Shown: in pieces, positions 30,345-39,537 of the stretch
Numbering within the stretch: position 1 is the first letter of the stretch
Layout of the letters: every line of letters begins with the position of its first letter
NCBI RefSeq assembly: GCF_002797575.1
Contig: NZ_PGTX01000006.1
Coordinates: 43,122-107,121, forward strand
Source: Polynucleobacter brandtiae
Lineage (GTDB): Bacteria > Pseudomonadota > Gammaproteobacteria > Burkholderiales > Burkholderiaceae
Direction: 5' to 3'
Length of the DNA stretch: 64,000 bases
The notes under the pieces: model-generated
The model's database searches: none
The model's input: only the letters and a program-made list of their open reading frames with translations
What the model was told of the DNA's origin: nothing
Made by a program: the position numbers and the translations under genes

Positions 30345-30674
30345 ATGCGCATCAAGTATTTAAAACCCATATTAGTAACTGGCGTCTTTATTGGCTTAAG
30401 TCAATGGAGTCTGCCTGGCATGACTCAAAACGCGGATCAGCTCTACAAACGCGGATTGGCAGCAACCTGTGCCAATTGTCATGGCACCGATGGCAAAGGC
30501 GTTGTTGATGGTGGTATGCCACTCATCAACAACCTCACAAGTGAGCAAATGCTGACTAAATTGAATGCCTACAAATCCGGCGCTCTAGAGGGGACCATCA
30601 TGCCTCAATTAGCTAAGGGTTATACGGACGAACAGCTCATCACCATTGCCAATTATCTTGGCAAGAAACCATAA
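30345..30674 (+). CDS. fccA: Monoheme cytochrome c subunit of flavocytochrome c (FccA-like)
   Basis: 109 residues from the ATG at 30345, which has GGAG 9 nt upstream; upstream in-frame ATGs at 30288 and 30330 would lengthen the N-terminus before the signal peptide. The signal segment is LKPILVTGVFIGLSQW. The single haem site is CANCH near residue 45, and a distal Met is likely in GTIMPQLAKGYTDEQL. It is 9 bp before the flavin subunit, so it probably accepts electrons from sulfide oxidation in the periplasm. One haem makes it resemble the small FccA type rather than the diheme type. Confidence 0.87.
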   Translation: MRIKYLKPILVTGVFIGLSQWSLPGMTQNADQLYKRGLAATCANCHGTDGKGVVDGGMPLINNLTSEQMLTKLNAYKSGALEGTIMPQLAKGYTDEQLITIANYLGKKP

Positions 30675-30683
30675 GGAGGCAGT

Positions 30684-31958
30684 ATGGATCGTCGACATTT
30701 TATAGGTCAAAGTGCAGCTGCACTTGGTCTACTCGCTGGCTTTTCTAGTCAAGCTAGAGCCAACCTTCCCAAAGCAGAGATTCTAGTCATTGGTGGTGGT
30801 TATGGTGGCGCAACTGCTGCCAAGTACCTTCGCCTGCTATCTAACAATACTGCTCGCGTTACCTTGATTGAACCCAATACTGCGTTTGTGTCATGCCCCA
30901 TGTCTAACCTAGTGGTGGGCGGCTCAAAAACAATGGCCGATATCACTTCCCCGTATGACGGCCTGAGTAAGCGACACGGAATTAAGATTATCCAGGATAG
31001 TGTCACCAATATCGATGCGGACAAAAAAACCGTCAAGCTGACTTCTGGTAAAACTTTACGATACGACAAGGTGGTAGTGTCACCCGGCGTATCGCTAATG
31101 ATGAATAGTATTGAAGGGCTTGCACAGGCGAATAAAGATGGTGTTACATTGCAGGCCTGGAAAGCAGGTCCCGAAACGGCTGCACTGCATAATCAAATTG
31201 CAGCGATGCGTGACGGCGGAACTTTTGTAATTAGCATTCCTGAGGCACCATACCGCTGCCCTCCTGGGCCATATGAACGTGCTTGCCAAGTAGCTAATTA
31301 CCTCAAGCAGCACAAAGCAAAATCCAAAGTTCTTATTCTGGATGCCAATCAAGATGTGACATCCAAAGGTGCATTATTTAAAAAAGTGTGGGCAGAGCAA
31401 TACCCCGGAATCATTGAGTACTTACCAAAACACAATGTAGTTGGCGTAGATGCCAAGACTAGAACTGTGAAACTGGAAGTTCAAGATGACATCAAAGGGG
31501 ACGTATTGAACTTATTGCCTGCAATGAGTGCCGGTGATATTGCGGTTAAAACAGGACTTGCAAACTCGAATGGCCGCTGGGTGAATGTGAACTTCCTCAA
31601 TTTTGAATCTACTGCCCGTAAAGATATTCACGTATTAGGTGATTCCATTCAGGTTGCTCCTGCAATGCCGAAGTCAGGCCATATGGCTAACCAACATGCG
31701 AAGGTAGCAGCTGCCGCAATTATTGCCGAGCTCAGTGCTTGGGAAATCAACCCTGCACCAGTATTGACAAATACTTGCTACAGCTTTGTGAATGAGCGCG
31801 ATGTGGTTCACGTCGCAAGTGTTCATCAATACAACGCTGCGGAGAAAACCTTTAAACCAGTGCCGGGCTCTGGAGGACTTTCGCCAGCACCGTCTGTTTT
31901 AGAGGGTATCTATGCATGGGGCTGGGCTCGTAATATTTGGGCAGACAGCTTAGCGTAG
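30684..31958 (+). CDS. fccB: Flavocytochrome c sulfide dehydrogenase flavoprotein subunit
   Basis: 424 residues. A Tat signal (MDRRHFIGQSAAALGLLAG, ending QARA) fits export of a folded FAD protein. The FAD site is ILVIGGGYGGATAAKYLR. Conserved cysteines occur in FVSCPMSNLVVGG, YRCPPGPYERACQ and TNTCYSFV; two of them are expected to form the redox disulfide of the family. The enzyme oxidises sulfide to sulfur/polysulfide and passes electrons to FccA. A perfect AAGGAGG precedes the ATG. No other sox genes are in the window. Confidence 0.93.
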   Translation: MDRRHFIGQSAAALGLLAGFSSQARANLPKAEILVIGGGYGGATAAKYLRLLSNNTARVTLIEPNTAFVSCPMSNLVVGGSKTMADITSPYDGLSKRHGIKIIQDSVTNIDADKKTVKLTSGKTLRYDKVVVSPGVSLMMNSIEGLAQANKDGVTLQAWKAGPETAALHNQIAAMRDGGTFVISIPEAPYRCPPGPYERACQVANYLKQHKAKSKVLILDANQDVTSKGALFKKVWAEQYPGIIEYLPKHNVVGVDAKTRTVKLEVQDDIKGDVLNLLPAMSAGDIAVKTGLANSNGRWVNVNFLNFESTARKDIHVLGDSIQVAPAMPKSGHMANQHAKVAAAAIIAELSAWEINPAPVLTNTCYSFVNERDVVHVASVHQYNAAEKTFKPVPGSGGLSPAPSVLEGIYAWGWARNIWADSLA

Positions 31959-31973
31959 TCTGAATCGGCGAAT

Positions 31974-32004
31974 GTTCAATAAGAGGCTAGGCCTCTTATT
32001 GAAC
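31974..32004. terminator. 14-bp perfect hairpin between convergent genes
   Basis: GTTCAATAAGAGGC and its complement flank a TAG loop between the fccB stop and the DUF3422 stop. There is no T tract, so it is not a classical intrinsic terminator, but its length and convergent position suggest transcript-end stabilisation or bidirectional termination. Confidence 0.6.
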
Positions 32005-32006
32005 GC

Positions 32007-33362
32007 TTAAGATGATTTAACGATCGTTAGAATCCGATTGCGTCTGTACCTGCTAATGAGAAAGAAAGTAATGGCGACAACAGGAGCAGCAATAGCAGCA
32101 ACGATTTCAGGATGAATATCCCAGCCAGCCTCCTTACCACCCTTGGCCATATAGGCCAGCAGGCTGACTGCGTAATAGGTCAGAACTAAAACAGATAAAC
32201 TCTCTACAGTCTGCTGTAAGCGCAACTGTAATCGGGCTCGCTGGTCCATGCTCGCTAATAATTTCTGAGTTTGCTCTTCATTGACGAATTCAATTCGGGT
32301 TCTTAAGGTTTGAGTTGTTCTAGAGATGCGATCAGACAATTCCTTGAGTCTACGTTGCGTCCAAATACAAGTCCCCATCGCTGGTTGAAAACGCCTATCC
32401 ATAAATTCAGAGAGTGATTGCACGCCCGGAAATGGCGATTCAGCAAGTTCCAGTAAATTTTTATTGAGTAATTGGCTATAAGCCTCTGCAGCCGTAAAGC
32501 GTAAGCCATAGCCTGAGATCCACTGTTCTGCCCTTGAGGCAAGCCCAGAAAGTTCACCTAAAAACTTTCCATCTTTTTCAGTCTGAATACCCGGCTCTGT
32601 TTGCAGTTTGGCAATATGCTGAGATAGTTCGGATAACTCAGACTCAGCGCTTCTCAATGGAAGAGAAAGACTTTTGGCAACTGGAAAGGCTAGCATCGCT
32701 GCCATTCGGTAAGTTTCTGCCTCTGCAAGCGCTCTAGCTACTCGTCCTGCCTGCCGAGATCCCAACAAATTATGTGGAATGAAATAAGAAATATAGCCAT
32801 CGACATCCAAACGTAAATCTGTCCACAATTGGGCCTGCTTACCCGCCAAAATATAAGCACCTAAAACAGTATTACCATTAAAAATAGTTGAGACTTCTAA
32901 GGCATCCTCAAATAAAGGTCGTTGCTCAAAGACGAGATCTAATGCAGAAATTCTCTCTCCACCCGCCTCTACGATTTTAGGGCAGCCTAATGTTTCAAAA
33001 AGAGCATCAAGCTCTTGCTCAAGCTCAAGACGTGACTCCAGCAATGGTTTGATGATCTTGACTGGATTGTGAACAATCGCTGCAATAGTTGCGAACTCGC
33101 CATGGAGCTCCCATTTGATGAGCACCCTCTCAGGTTCTTGAGCCAAACTTAACATCTTGAAAGAATGATCCTGCTCAAGGTCACTCGAAATCCCTAGAGC
33201 GGCACTCAACTTCTGAATCCATTGAATTTGTGTCTGACGAGAGCTCGCATCAAGCAAAAAAGATTGGGACAGAACCCGCTCGTTAGGCCACAGTGCAATC
33301 GGGGGACGCGCATGCACCTCTTCGTGCAATTGCTTTCTCAAAGGATGGTCATATGATTTCAT
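32007..33362 (-). CDS. DUF3422 family membrane protein
   Basis: 451 residues. The start SYDHPLRKQLHEEVHARPPIALWPNERV is the DUF3422 hallmark. A central cytosolic domain includes the predicted coiled coil before the C-terminal two membrane helices (LSVLVLTYYAVSLLAYMAKG and IVAAIAAPVVAITFFLISRY). The family is widespread in proteobacteria and uncharacterised. It resembles CorA-type two-helix topology in layout only. It stands between the hairpin and the TAXI gene, both on the same strand. Confidence 0.85.
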   Translation of the reverse strand: MKSYDHPLRKQLHEEVHARPPIALWPNERVLSQSFLLDASSRQTQIQWIQKLSAALGISSDLEQDHSFKMLSLAQEPERVLIKWELHGEFATIAAIVHNPVKIIKPLLESRLELEQELDALFETLGCPKIVEAGGERISALDLVFEQRPLFEDALEVSTIFNGNTVLGAYILAGKQAQLWTDLRLDVDGYISYFIPHNLLGSRQAGRVARALAEAETYRMAAMLAFPVAKSLSLPLRSAESELSELSQHIAKLQTEPGIQTEKDGKFLGELSGLASRAEQWISGYGLRFTAAEAYSQLLNKNLLELAESPFPGVQSLSEFMDRRFQPAMGTCIWTQRRLKELSDRISRTTQTLRTRIEFVNEEQTQKLLASMDQRARLQLRLQQTVESLSVLVLTYYAVSLLAYMAKGGKEAGWDIHPEIVAAIAAPVVAITFFLISRYRRNRILTIVKSS

Positions 33363-33419
33363 AGGTTGGCAGTCTTGGGCACGGGATATCGTAAAGGGAA
33401 AATAGGTAGCAGACTTAAT

Positions 33420-34826
33420 TTAAGCACTGATATTTTGGTCTCGGAGTTGATAGGGATGCACACCTCGATTGAGGCAATTGCGTACATAGTCAATGCTCGT
33501 TCGTAAGGCGTAGTAATCACCTGACACTCCCTTCGGGATGTTTAATTTCAAGGCCTCATACTCCAAAAGATCTAGCTTTTGAAGATAAATTTCTTGGGAT
33601 ACCGGCCCAGCACTATCAGTCAACTCCTGCTCGTATCCTTTGAGCATCACATAGAGCTTATTAATTTTGGAGCGAATTCGCTTATCGCGATAGCCAGGCA
33701 AAGTCAGTAATACAGGATAGGCGATAGCTAGAAATGGCAATAAAACAAATGCGAGGCGATTAATGAGTTCAGCCACCCAAAAAGGAAGGTAGGCCATTAG
33801 TAATGGAGACCCATTTTTTTCGAAGTGCAGTGCTACTGCACTTTCTGGAAAGATCGGATTATCAAACGAAGGAAATTTATCGCGCTTGGCAAAAAAAGTA
33901 GATTTGCCATTAATCTCTCGCGCCGCCTCTAAAAAAAGAAACTGAATCGCTGGATGCATTCTGTTATCAATCAATAAATTAGTAGTCGTTGACATCAGCC
34001 TCATATCGTAATCAGGGAAGTTACGCACTAGACTAAATGCACCAGTTGGAACGTGTAATATTTGGAGATAGGGTAATAAACGAGCGTAGGCTTCAGCCCG
34101 TGGGAAGGAAACCAAGCGAATACTAGGATCTTCTAGTAAAGCCTGAACGCTTGGTCCCTCATAAGCATCCACAATAAATGCGCCATCAATTTGGCCCTCT
34201 TTTAGCGCCGATACGGATTGAGTCAAAGATAAATGAACGAATTTTGGACCCTCGCCCAGACCGTTGACCCCAAGAATCTTACTGGCCTGAACATATGTGC
34301 CACTTCCAATGGCTCCCATGGAAATTTTGGCATTATAAAATTGTTTAAATTCTGCTTTGTACGCCTGAAAGTCATGTCCCTTCAGTTCGGGTCCACGGTA
34401 GAAAAACCAAATCGGCTCATAGTCAATTGCACCCAAAGATTCGATGCCACTTACCCCTTGGGGGATATCGACCCCAGCCTGCACAAAAGCGGCCTGAATA
34501 GGATCTTGACGATTAGCTAAGCGCGTCATATCCTCTTGCGCGCCCTCAGTCTGAACTAGCTCTAGGATGATCCCTTTTTTTGCAAAGAAATCAGCATATT
34601 TTTTTCCCAGTTCATGATAAGAGCTCCCAGGAGCACCTGTTGCCATCATGACATGCCTTGGCGGTGGGGGATCCGCATACCACCATACCCCTAGCAAAAT
34701 AATCAAAAGAGCCACTAGTAGCGGCCAAGCCTCCAACAGGAACTGAGTAAAGTCACTCCACTTCTCTTGAGCAGTCTCATAGAGGCCAAGAAAGGTTTCT
34801 TGAAGATCTTGTTTAATGCTCGCCAT
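33420..34826 (-). CDS. TAXI-type TRAP solute receptor with membrane anchors
   Basis: 468 residues. A cytosolic N-terminus and a membrane segment (LLVALLIILLGVWWYA, about 35-50) precede a TAXI solute-binding domain (MMATGAPGSSYHELGKKYADFF ... QAAFVQAGVDIPQG, about 60-340). A second hydrophobic segment (RLAFVLLPFLAIAYPVLLTL, about 360-385) and a cytosolic helical tail follow. Normal TAXI receptors are free periplasmic proteins working with a DctM-type permease; none is encoded nearby. The two-anchor form with a cytosolic tail suggests a sensor or a docking protein rather than a simple transporter receptor (inference). Confidence 0.85.
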   Translation of the reverse strand: MASIKQDLQETFLGLYETAQEKWSDFTQFLLEAWPLLVALLIILLGVWWYADPPPPRHVMMATGAPGSSYHELGKKYADFFAKKGIILELVQTEGAQEDMTRLANRQDPIQAAFVQAGVDIPQGVSGIESLGAIDYEPIWFFYRGPELKGHDFQAYKAEFKQFYNAKISMGAIGSGTYVQASKILGVNGLGEGPKFVHLSLTQSVSALKEGQIDGAFIVDAYEGPSVQALLEDPSIRLVSFPRAEAYARLLPYLQILHVPTGAFSLVRNFPDYDMRLMSTTTNLLIDNRMHPAIQFLFLEAAREINGKSTFFAKRDKFPSFDNPIFPESAVALHFEKNGSPLLMAYLPFWVAELINRLAFVLLPFLAIAYPVLLTLPGYRDKRIRSKINKLYVMLKGYEQELTDSAGPVSQEIYLQKLDLLEYEALKLNIPKGVSGDYYALRTSIDYVRNCLNRGVHPYQLRDQNISA

Positions 34827-34897
34827 AAAAGCCTGCTCGTCTATAGGTCATAAGACATGATAATAGGCTTATCCCTTTTTTGAAATGAGTACTATCG

Positions 34898-35599
34898 ATG
34901 CTTACCCTCCGAAAATCTCAAGACCGTGGTTATGCCGACCACGGATGGCTTAAAAGCTTCCATTCCTTCTCCTTTGCTGGCTATCATGACCCGAAATTTA
35001 TGGGCTGGGGGAACCTCAGAGTCATCAATGAAGATCGCGTAGCTGCAGGTATGGGCTTTGGCAAGCATAGCCATCAAAACATGGAAATTATTAGCTATGT
35101 TCTTTCCGGAAAACTTGCACATGAAGACAGCATAGGGAATATAGAGACCATACCTCCTGGGGATATTCAGCGCATGAGCGCAGGAAGTGGCGTGAGCCAT
35201 AGTGAATTTAATCATGCTCAGGATCAAACCACCCATTTTTTACAAATTTGGATTGAACCCAAGGTATTAGAGATTGAGCCTGGCTATGAACAGAAATCTA
35301 TTCCCGTTGCAAGTAAAGACGGCGCCTTATGCTTAGTTGCATCGCCAGATGGACTTCATGAGGCTGTCAAAATACATGCAGATGCCAAAATATATTTGGG
35401 TTTATTCAATGGAGCTCAATCTGCACAACTTAATCTGCTTGCACAACGCAAAGCCTATGTCCACCTTATCAGAGGCGCCCTAAGTGTGAATCATATTTCC
35501 CTAGAGGCTGGAGATGCGCTTCTCATAGAAAATGAGAGTCAGCTAGACCTTTGCAACGGCGTTGATGCCGAAATACTTGTTTTTGATTTGAGTCAGTAA
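34898..35599 (+). CDS. Pirin family protein
   Basis: 233 residues. The bicupin pirin signature is clear: RGYADHGWLKSFHSFSFAGY, the metal-site histidines in GKHSHQNMEIISYVLSG and GSGVSHSEFNHAQ, and FLQIWIEP. Some bacterial pirins are quercetin dioxygenases (YhaK, YhhW); others bind partners in metabolism. Four metal ligands (three His and one Glu) look intact. Start at 34898 follows a short AT-rich leader without a strong ribosome binding site. Confidence 0.92.
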   Translation: MLTLRKSQDRGYADHGWLKSFHSFSFAGYHDPKFMGWGNLRVINEDRVAAGMGFGKHSHQNMEIISYVLSGKLAHEDSIGNIETIPPGDIQRMSAGSGVSHSEFNHAQDQTTHFLQIWIEPKVLEIEPGYEQKSIPVASKDGALCLVASPDGLHEAVKIHADAKIYLGLFNGAQSAQLNLLAQRKAYVHLIRGALSVNHISLEAGDALLIENESQLDLCNGVDAEILVFDLSQ

Positions 35600-35607
35600 C
35601 TTATCTC

Positions 35608-35639
35608 AAAAAAAGGGGGTGCACTGATGCGCACTCCCT
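35608..35639 (-). terminator. Rho-independent terminator of the SMP-30/GntR/Ldh2/TctC operon
   Basis: On the minus strand AGGGAGTGC pairs with GCACCCCCT (one G-T wobble) around an 8-nt loop and is followed by seven T. It lies 28 bp after the TctC stop and just beyond the convergent pirin stop. Confidence 0.8.
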
Positions 35640-35667
35640 TCGCAATACTGAATAAAATTGGATCAGT

Positions 35668-36639
35668 CTAGTCTAATTTAATCTTCGCCTTTTCAATCAC
35701 TACTTTCCATCTAGCAATATCAGAGATGTATAAATCAGTAAATTGAAGCGTGTTCATAGGAGCGATTTGAACACCCGCTTTAATAAAGCGATCTTTCATT
35801 TCAGGTGTTTCCAGAATTTTAAGAACGGTGCTGCTTAATGCGCTAATGATTGCGGGTGGAGTTCCCGCCGGGACGAACATGCCCTGCCACAATGCCATTT
35901 CATAGCCCTTGATGCCTGCCTCTTGCATAGTAACGAGTTCAGGAGCACCGCTAAAGCGATTTTTACCCGTAACAGCTAGTGCTTTTGCCTTGTCCCCTTT
36001 GTATAGCGGTAAACCAACGGGCATGCCGGCAAAATAAAAATCAATCTGACCGCCTACCAAATCGGTAGCGGCAGGTGATCCACCCTTGTAGGGAATATGA
36101 ATTGCTTGGGTTCCTGTGGTGGCTAAAAATAACTCTCCAGCCATATGATCTGAATTACCGATACCCGAAGATCCAAAACTCAGCTTCCCCGGATCCGCTT
36201 TGAGCATCGCCAATAAGTCTGCCACCGTCTTCGCTTTTGAATTATTACCCACAATTAATATGTGTGGAGTAGCGGCAACCCCCACAACGGGGAGTAAATC
36301 CTTCTGACCATTAAATGGTAGCTTAGGATTTGCTGCTACATTAATTGCCAGGCCATTTTGAGCAAAGAGAATGGTGTAGCCATCAGGAGGACTTTTGGCT
36401 TCAGCGTCTGCTGCTATCGTCCCTGCGGCACCCCCTCTGTTTTCAACAATCACCGGCTGCTTCAGAGCTAGACTCAAATCATTGGCAATCATTCTTCCAA
36501 CAATGTCAGTTGAGCTTCCTGGTGCATAACCAATTAACATCTTGATTGGCTTATCTGGGTAGGCAGCGACTGCTGACCCTATGATGAGCGGCAATGCAAA
36601 TGTACTAAATATTATTTTTTTTATTGAATGATTAATCAT
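35668..36639 (-). CDS. Bug/TctC-family periplasmic solute-binding protein
   Basis: 323 residues from the ATG at 36639, supported by a strong GGAGGAG site; the longer reading frame to 36687 overlaps the preceding dehydrogenase. Signal peptide MINHSIKKIIFSTFALPLI, then YPDKPIKMLIGYAPGSSTDIVGRMIA and VENRGGAAGTIAADA, the Bug signature. It is the last gene of the minus-strand catabolic operon and probably binds the operon's carboxylic acid substrate. No TctAB permease is encoded here. Confidence 0.92.
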   Translation of the reverse strand: MINHSIKKIIFSTFALPLIIGSAVAAYPDKPIKMLIGYAPGSSTDIVGRMIANDLSLALKQPVIVENRGGAAGTIAADAEAKSPPDGYTILFAQNGLAINVAANPKLPFNGQKDLLPVVGVAATPHILIVGNNSKAKTVADLLAMLKADPGKLSFGSSGIGNSDHMAGELFLATTGTQAIHIPYKGGSPAATDLVGGQIDFYFAGMPVGLPLYKGDKAKALAVTGKNRFSGAPELVTMQEAGIKGYEMALWQGMFVPAGTPPAIISALSSTVLKILETPEMKDRFIKAGVQIAPMNTLQFTDLYISDIARWKVVIEKAKIKLD

Positions 36640-36659
36640 TTTGTCTCCTCCGGTAAATT

Positions 36660-37709
36660 TTATAAATCTAAAGTTGCAATGCCGCACTCCTTAGCGCAAG
36701 CATTTAATGCCTCTAACAGTTGATTCGAGATCGGAATGCCAGTCAGCATCCTCTCTGTCATCGTCTTCGCAGCACCCTCACCTGGAACGCGAATTTGATT
36801 TACTCCTGGAAGTTTAGAGGAATTCTTCAAATCCTCTACTAGGGTAACCACTCTCTGAATAAATTGCTCTTGATCACCGAAAGCCGTGGGATCAACCGCA
36901 ATGATGGTTTGACCGGTATTGGTAATCAAGTCGTGATGTGCATTAAAGTCAACAGTATCTTTGCCTACCGCTGCATTATTTAAAGTGCCAGCCAATAAAC
37001 CAATCATTACTGCTAAGCCATAGCCCTTATAGCCGCCAATCGGAAGTAGCGAGCCCTCCCCAGATTTCTGAGGATCAGTTAGAGCCTGGCCCTTACGATC
37101 GATCATCCAGCCCTCCGGAATGGATTCTCCCTTTTGCGCAGCAAGCTTCACTTTTCCATAAGCTGCAACAGTCGTTGCTATATCTAGCAGCACCATTGGG
37201 CTATTGCCCGAGGGAACAGCAATTGCTATAGGATTAGTGGATAGTAGTAAATCAATACCGCCCCAAGGAGCCATGTGATTAGCATTGCCTACTGCCATGT
37301 AAATGCCGATGTAACCCTGCTCTGCTAATTTTCTAACGTAGACAGAAGCAGCCCCAGAATGATTTCCGTAATGACTACCAACCCAGCAAACGCTATGCTT
37401 TTTAACTTTCTCAAGAGCAATTTCTACGGCCTTATTCATTACAAGATGGCCCAAGGCATTGTCGCCATTAACTAATGCAGTGGCGCCCTGATCTCGTTCA
37501 ATATGAATATTTGGTTGAAGATTAATACCCCCCGCACGAATTCTCTTAATATAAGCCGGCAAGCGAAACAAGCCATGCCCATCTGCACCCGCTAAGTCAG
37601 ACTGCACCATAAGCTTCGCAACTACTCTGGCATCAGCCCTGGGAACATTAACTGCCTGAAAAGCATCAGCAATGAAATTTTCGGAATCAGATATAGATAA
37701 GTATTGCAT
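36660..37709 (-). CDS. Ldh2-type NAD(P)-dependent malate/lactate dehydrogenase
   Basis: 349 residues from the ATG at 37709, with AAGG 9 nt upstream. The Ldh2/ComC/YlbC family is recognised by SDLAGADGHGLFRLPAYIKRI, VGSHYGNHSGAASVYVRKL, NHMAPWGG with STNPIAIAVP, and GGYKGYGLAVMI. Members oxidise 2-hydroxyacids such as malate, sulfolactate or ureidoglycolate. The catalytic His (in GSHYGNHSG) is kept. It lies 18 bp after the GntR gene and 20 bp before TctC, so it is cotranscribed. The substrate is unknown. Confidence 0.9.
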   Translation of the reverse strand: MQYLSISDSENFIADAFQAVNVPRADARVVAKLMVQSDLAGADGHGLFRLPAYIKRIRAGGINLQPNIHIERDQGATALVNGDNALGHLVMNKAVEIALEKVKKHSVCWVGSHYGNHSGAASVYVRKLAEQGYIGIYMAVGNANHMAPWGGIDLLLSTNPIAIAVPSGNSPMVLLDIATTVAAYGKVKLAAQKGESIPEGWMIDRKGQALTDPQKSGEGSLLPIGGYKGYGLAVMIGLLAGTLNNAAVGKDTVDFNAHHDLITNTGQTIIAVDPTAFGDQEQFIQRVVTLVEDLKNSSKLPGVNQIRVPGEGAAKTMTERMLTGIPISNQLLEALNACAKECGIATLDL

Positions 37710-37727
37710 CAAAGTTAACCTTTTAAA

Positions 37728-38459
37728 TTAAGCACTAGAACTGCTTTTAAATTCCATGCTGTAAACATATTTATTTTCTGGGTGATAGGTAAATGTAACT
37801 TCAAACAATTTATCTTGAGCATCAAAGTATCGTCTTGTAATAACCAAACAAGAGGCATGAGGCTTCAAATCTAAGCGCTTTGCGATTAAAGGAGAGGCGC
37901 TAACAGCAGACACATCTACTTCTGCTCGGTCGATACGGGTGCCATACTTTTTTTCGATCTGCTCAAAAACCATCACTTGTGTATGCTCTGGATCAGATGT
38001 CAAAGAGGCAAATTGCGGGAGAATATAAATATCAGTCCAGGCAATCGTCTGCTCTGTATCGTGCTGCTTTCGAATACCACCAATGTGATACCAGGATGAA
38101 CCAACTGAGCTACCAATCAATTCACTCATAGGCTTATCTAGCTCAATAAATTCCTCTACCAGATTCACCCGATAGGTATTTCTGGGATAACTCAAAATAT
38201 CAATTGGAGAATTAAAGCTTTGGATAAAGCGTCTCTGCTTTTGCCTTGAAATCACCTGAGTGGCGGCCCCCTGCCTTCTCAAGACGAGGCCATCTACCTC
38301 GAGCGTTTGAAGAGCATGTCTTAGAGTATGGCGGCTAGTGTTAAAGCTCTCACAGAGCGATGCCTCAGAGGGCAAATTTGTTCCGACGGACCAATCACCA
38401 TCATAAATTCGCTGGCCAAGTGTATTGGCCAGCGTCTTATATAAAGGCAACTTCTCCAT
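37728..38459 (-). CDS. GntR family transcriptional regulator (HutC/UTRA type)
   Basis: 243 residues from the ATG at 38459. An N-terminal winged helix (1-70, LPSEASLCESFNTSRHTLRHALQTLEVDGLV here split by its helix-turn-helix) is joined to a UTRA effector domain (about 90-235, with IGGIRKQHDTEQTIAWTDIYI and a C-terminal LFEVTFTYHPENKY). HutC-type regulators bind a pathway acid or sugar. It sits within the SMP-30/GntR/Ldh2/TctC operon, 3 bp after the SMP-30 stop, so it most likely controls this cluster, possibly from the 39.4-39.5 kb divergent promoter region. Confidence 0.9.
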   Translation of the reverse strand: MEKLPLYKTLANTLGQRIYDGDWSVGTNLPSEASLCESFNTSRHTLRHALQTLEVDGLVLRRQGAATQVISRQKQRRFIQSFNSPIDILSYPRNTYRVNLVEEFIELDKPMSELIGSSVGSSWYHIGGIRKQHDTEQTIAWTDIYILPQFASLTSDPEHTQVMVFEQIEKKYGTRIDRAEVDVSAVSASPLIAKRLDLKPHASCLVITRRYFDAQDKLFEVTFTYHPENKYVYSMEFKSSSSA

Positions 38460-38462
38460 CAA

Positions 38463-39395
38463 TTAGGAGAGGCCAAACATTTTTTTACCAGCTACCGGTA
38501 AACGCGCCTTCAGAATATCACCAGACAATGATTCAGTGATGTATAGATCTCTTCCGTCGGCACCACCAAAACACATATTAGCCAAGTGGTGGTGATGTGG
38601 ATTGTCAGAATAAATCAAATGGGTTGGCAGCATATTGTTATCGAATCTCCAAATACCAATACCCAAATGACACACTAAAAGGCCGTTCTCAGAATCCATC
38701 TCAATACCATCAGGACCTGCGACGCCGCCCGTTAATTGAATAGCCACACCAGTTTTGGAAACTGAACCATCGGCCATTAATGGCATTCTCCAGATTTGCT
38801 GAGATCTAGTAGCAGCTACGAAGACATGCTTTTCTTGAGTATTTAAAGTGATGCCGTTAGGACTTGGAACATTGATAGCCAAACGATCTAATTGACCATT
38901 TTCACGCAATCTAAATACACGACCCGTTGGGTCAGAAATTCCAGTCTGACCCTGGTCTGTAAAGTACAAGTCTCCATTAGAGGCGAAGTGCAGATCATTC
39001 AATCCTTTAAAGTTTTCGCTGTACATAGAGCCTAAGACTGTCTCAATTTTTCCAGTCTTAGGATCCAGAGCAATCAAGCCCATCTTGTAGTCACAAATAA
39101 AGGCACGACCATCCTTGTGAAACTTCAAACCATTGGGCCATCCGTCATATTGCGTCACCAGCTCCCAATCCCCTTTAGGGGTAATTCTAAAAATACGCCC
39201 AAAGGGAATATCTACAAACCAAAGGTTTCCTTCGCGATCAAAGGAGGGGCCCTCTAAGAAGCACTCTACCTCTGCATTCTGACGGTTCGGATCTGACCAC
39301 CCGGTGCGGGACTTCTTGCGAAATTTTGCCGGCATCGTCATAAAGACTTCCGCTTTAATTTTCTCAACAGGCTGAAAGGGATTGTGCATGGTCAT
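38463..39395 (-). CDS. SMP-30/gluconolactonase-like lactonase
   Basis: 310 residues. The propeller motifs are CFLEGPSFDREGNLWFVDIP (metal Glu), YDGWPNGLKFHKDGRAFICD, GLNDLHFASNGDLYFTDQG (metal Asn), VPSPNGITL and AGPDGIEMDSENGLLV (metal Asp). These proteins hydrolyse sugar-acid lactones. An ATG two codons downstream (39389) is an equally possible start. It is the first gene of the minus-strand operon and diverges from the hydroxyacyl-CoA-type dehydrogenase. Confidence 0.88.
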   Translation of the reverse strand: MTMHNPFQPVEKIKAEVFMTMPAKFRKKSRTGWSDPNRQNAEVECFLEGPSFDREGNLWFVDIPFGRIFRITPKGDWELVTQYDGWPNGLKFHKDGRAFICDYKMGLIALDPKTGKIETVLGSMYSENFKGLNDLHFASNGDLYFTDQGQTGISDPTGRVFRLRENGQLDRLAINVPSPNGITLNTQEKHVFVAATRSQQIWRMPLMADGSVSKTGVAIQLTGGVAGPDGIEMDSENGLLVCHLGIGIWRFDNNMLPTHLIYSDNPHHHHLANMCFGGADGRDLYITESLSGDILKARLPVAGKKMFGLS

Positions 39396-39537
39396 AATTT
39401 TTGCTTTCTACTAAAGTTGTACGGATAAGTTAAATCAAATGATTCACAATTAAAACATAAATAGTGATAATCTGACGTAAATAATGTCTAAGAAATTATT
39501 CTTCTTTTTAAACTTAACCGCATAAGCTGGAAATACC

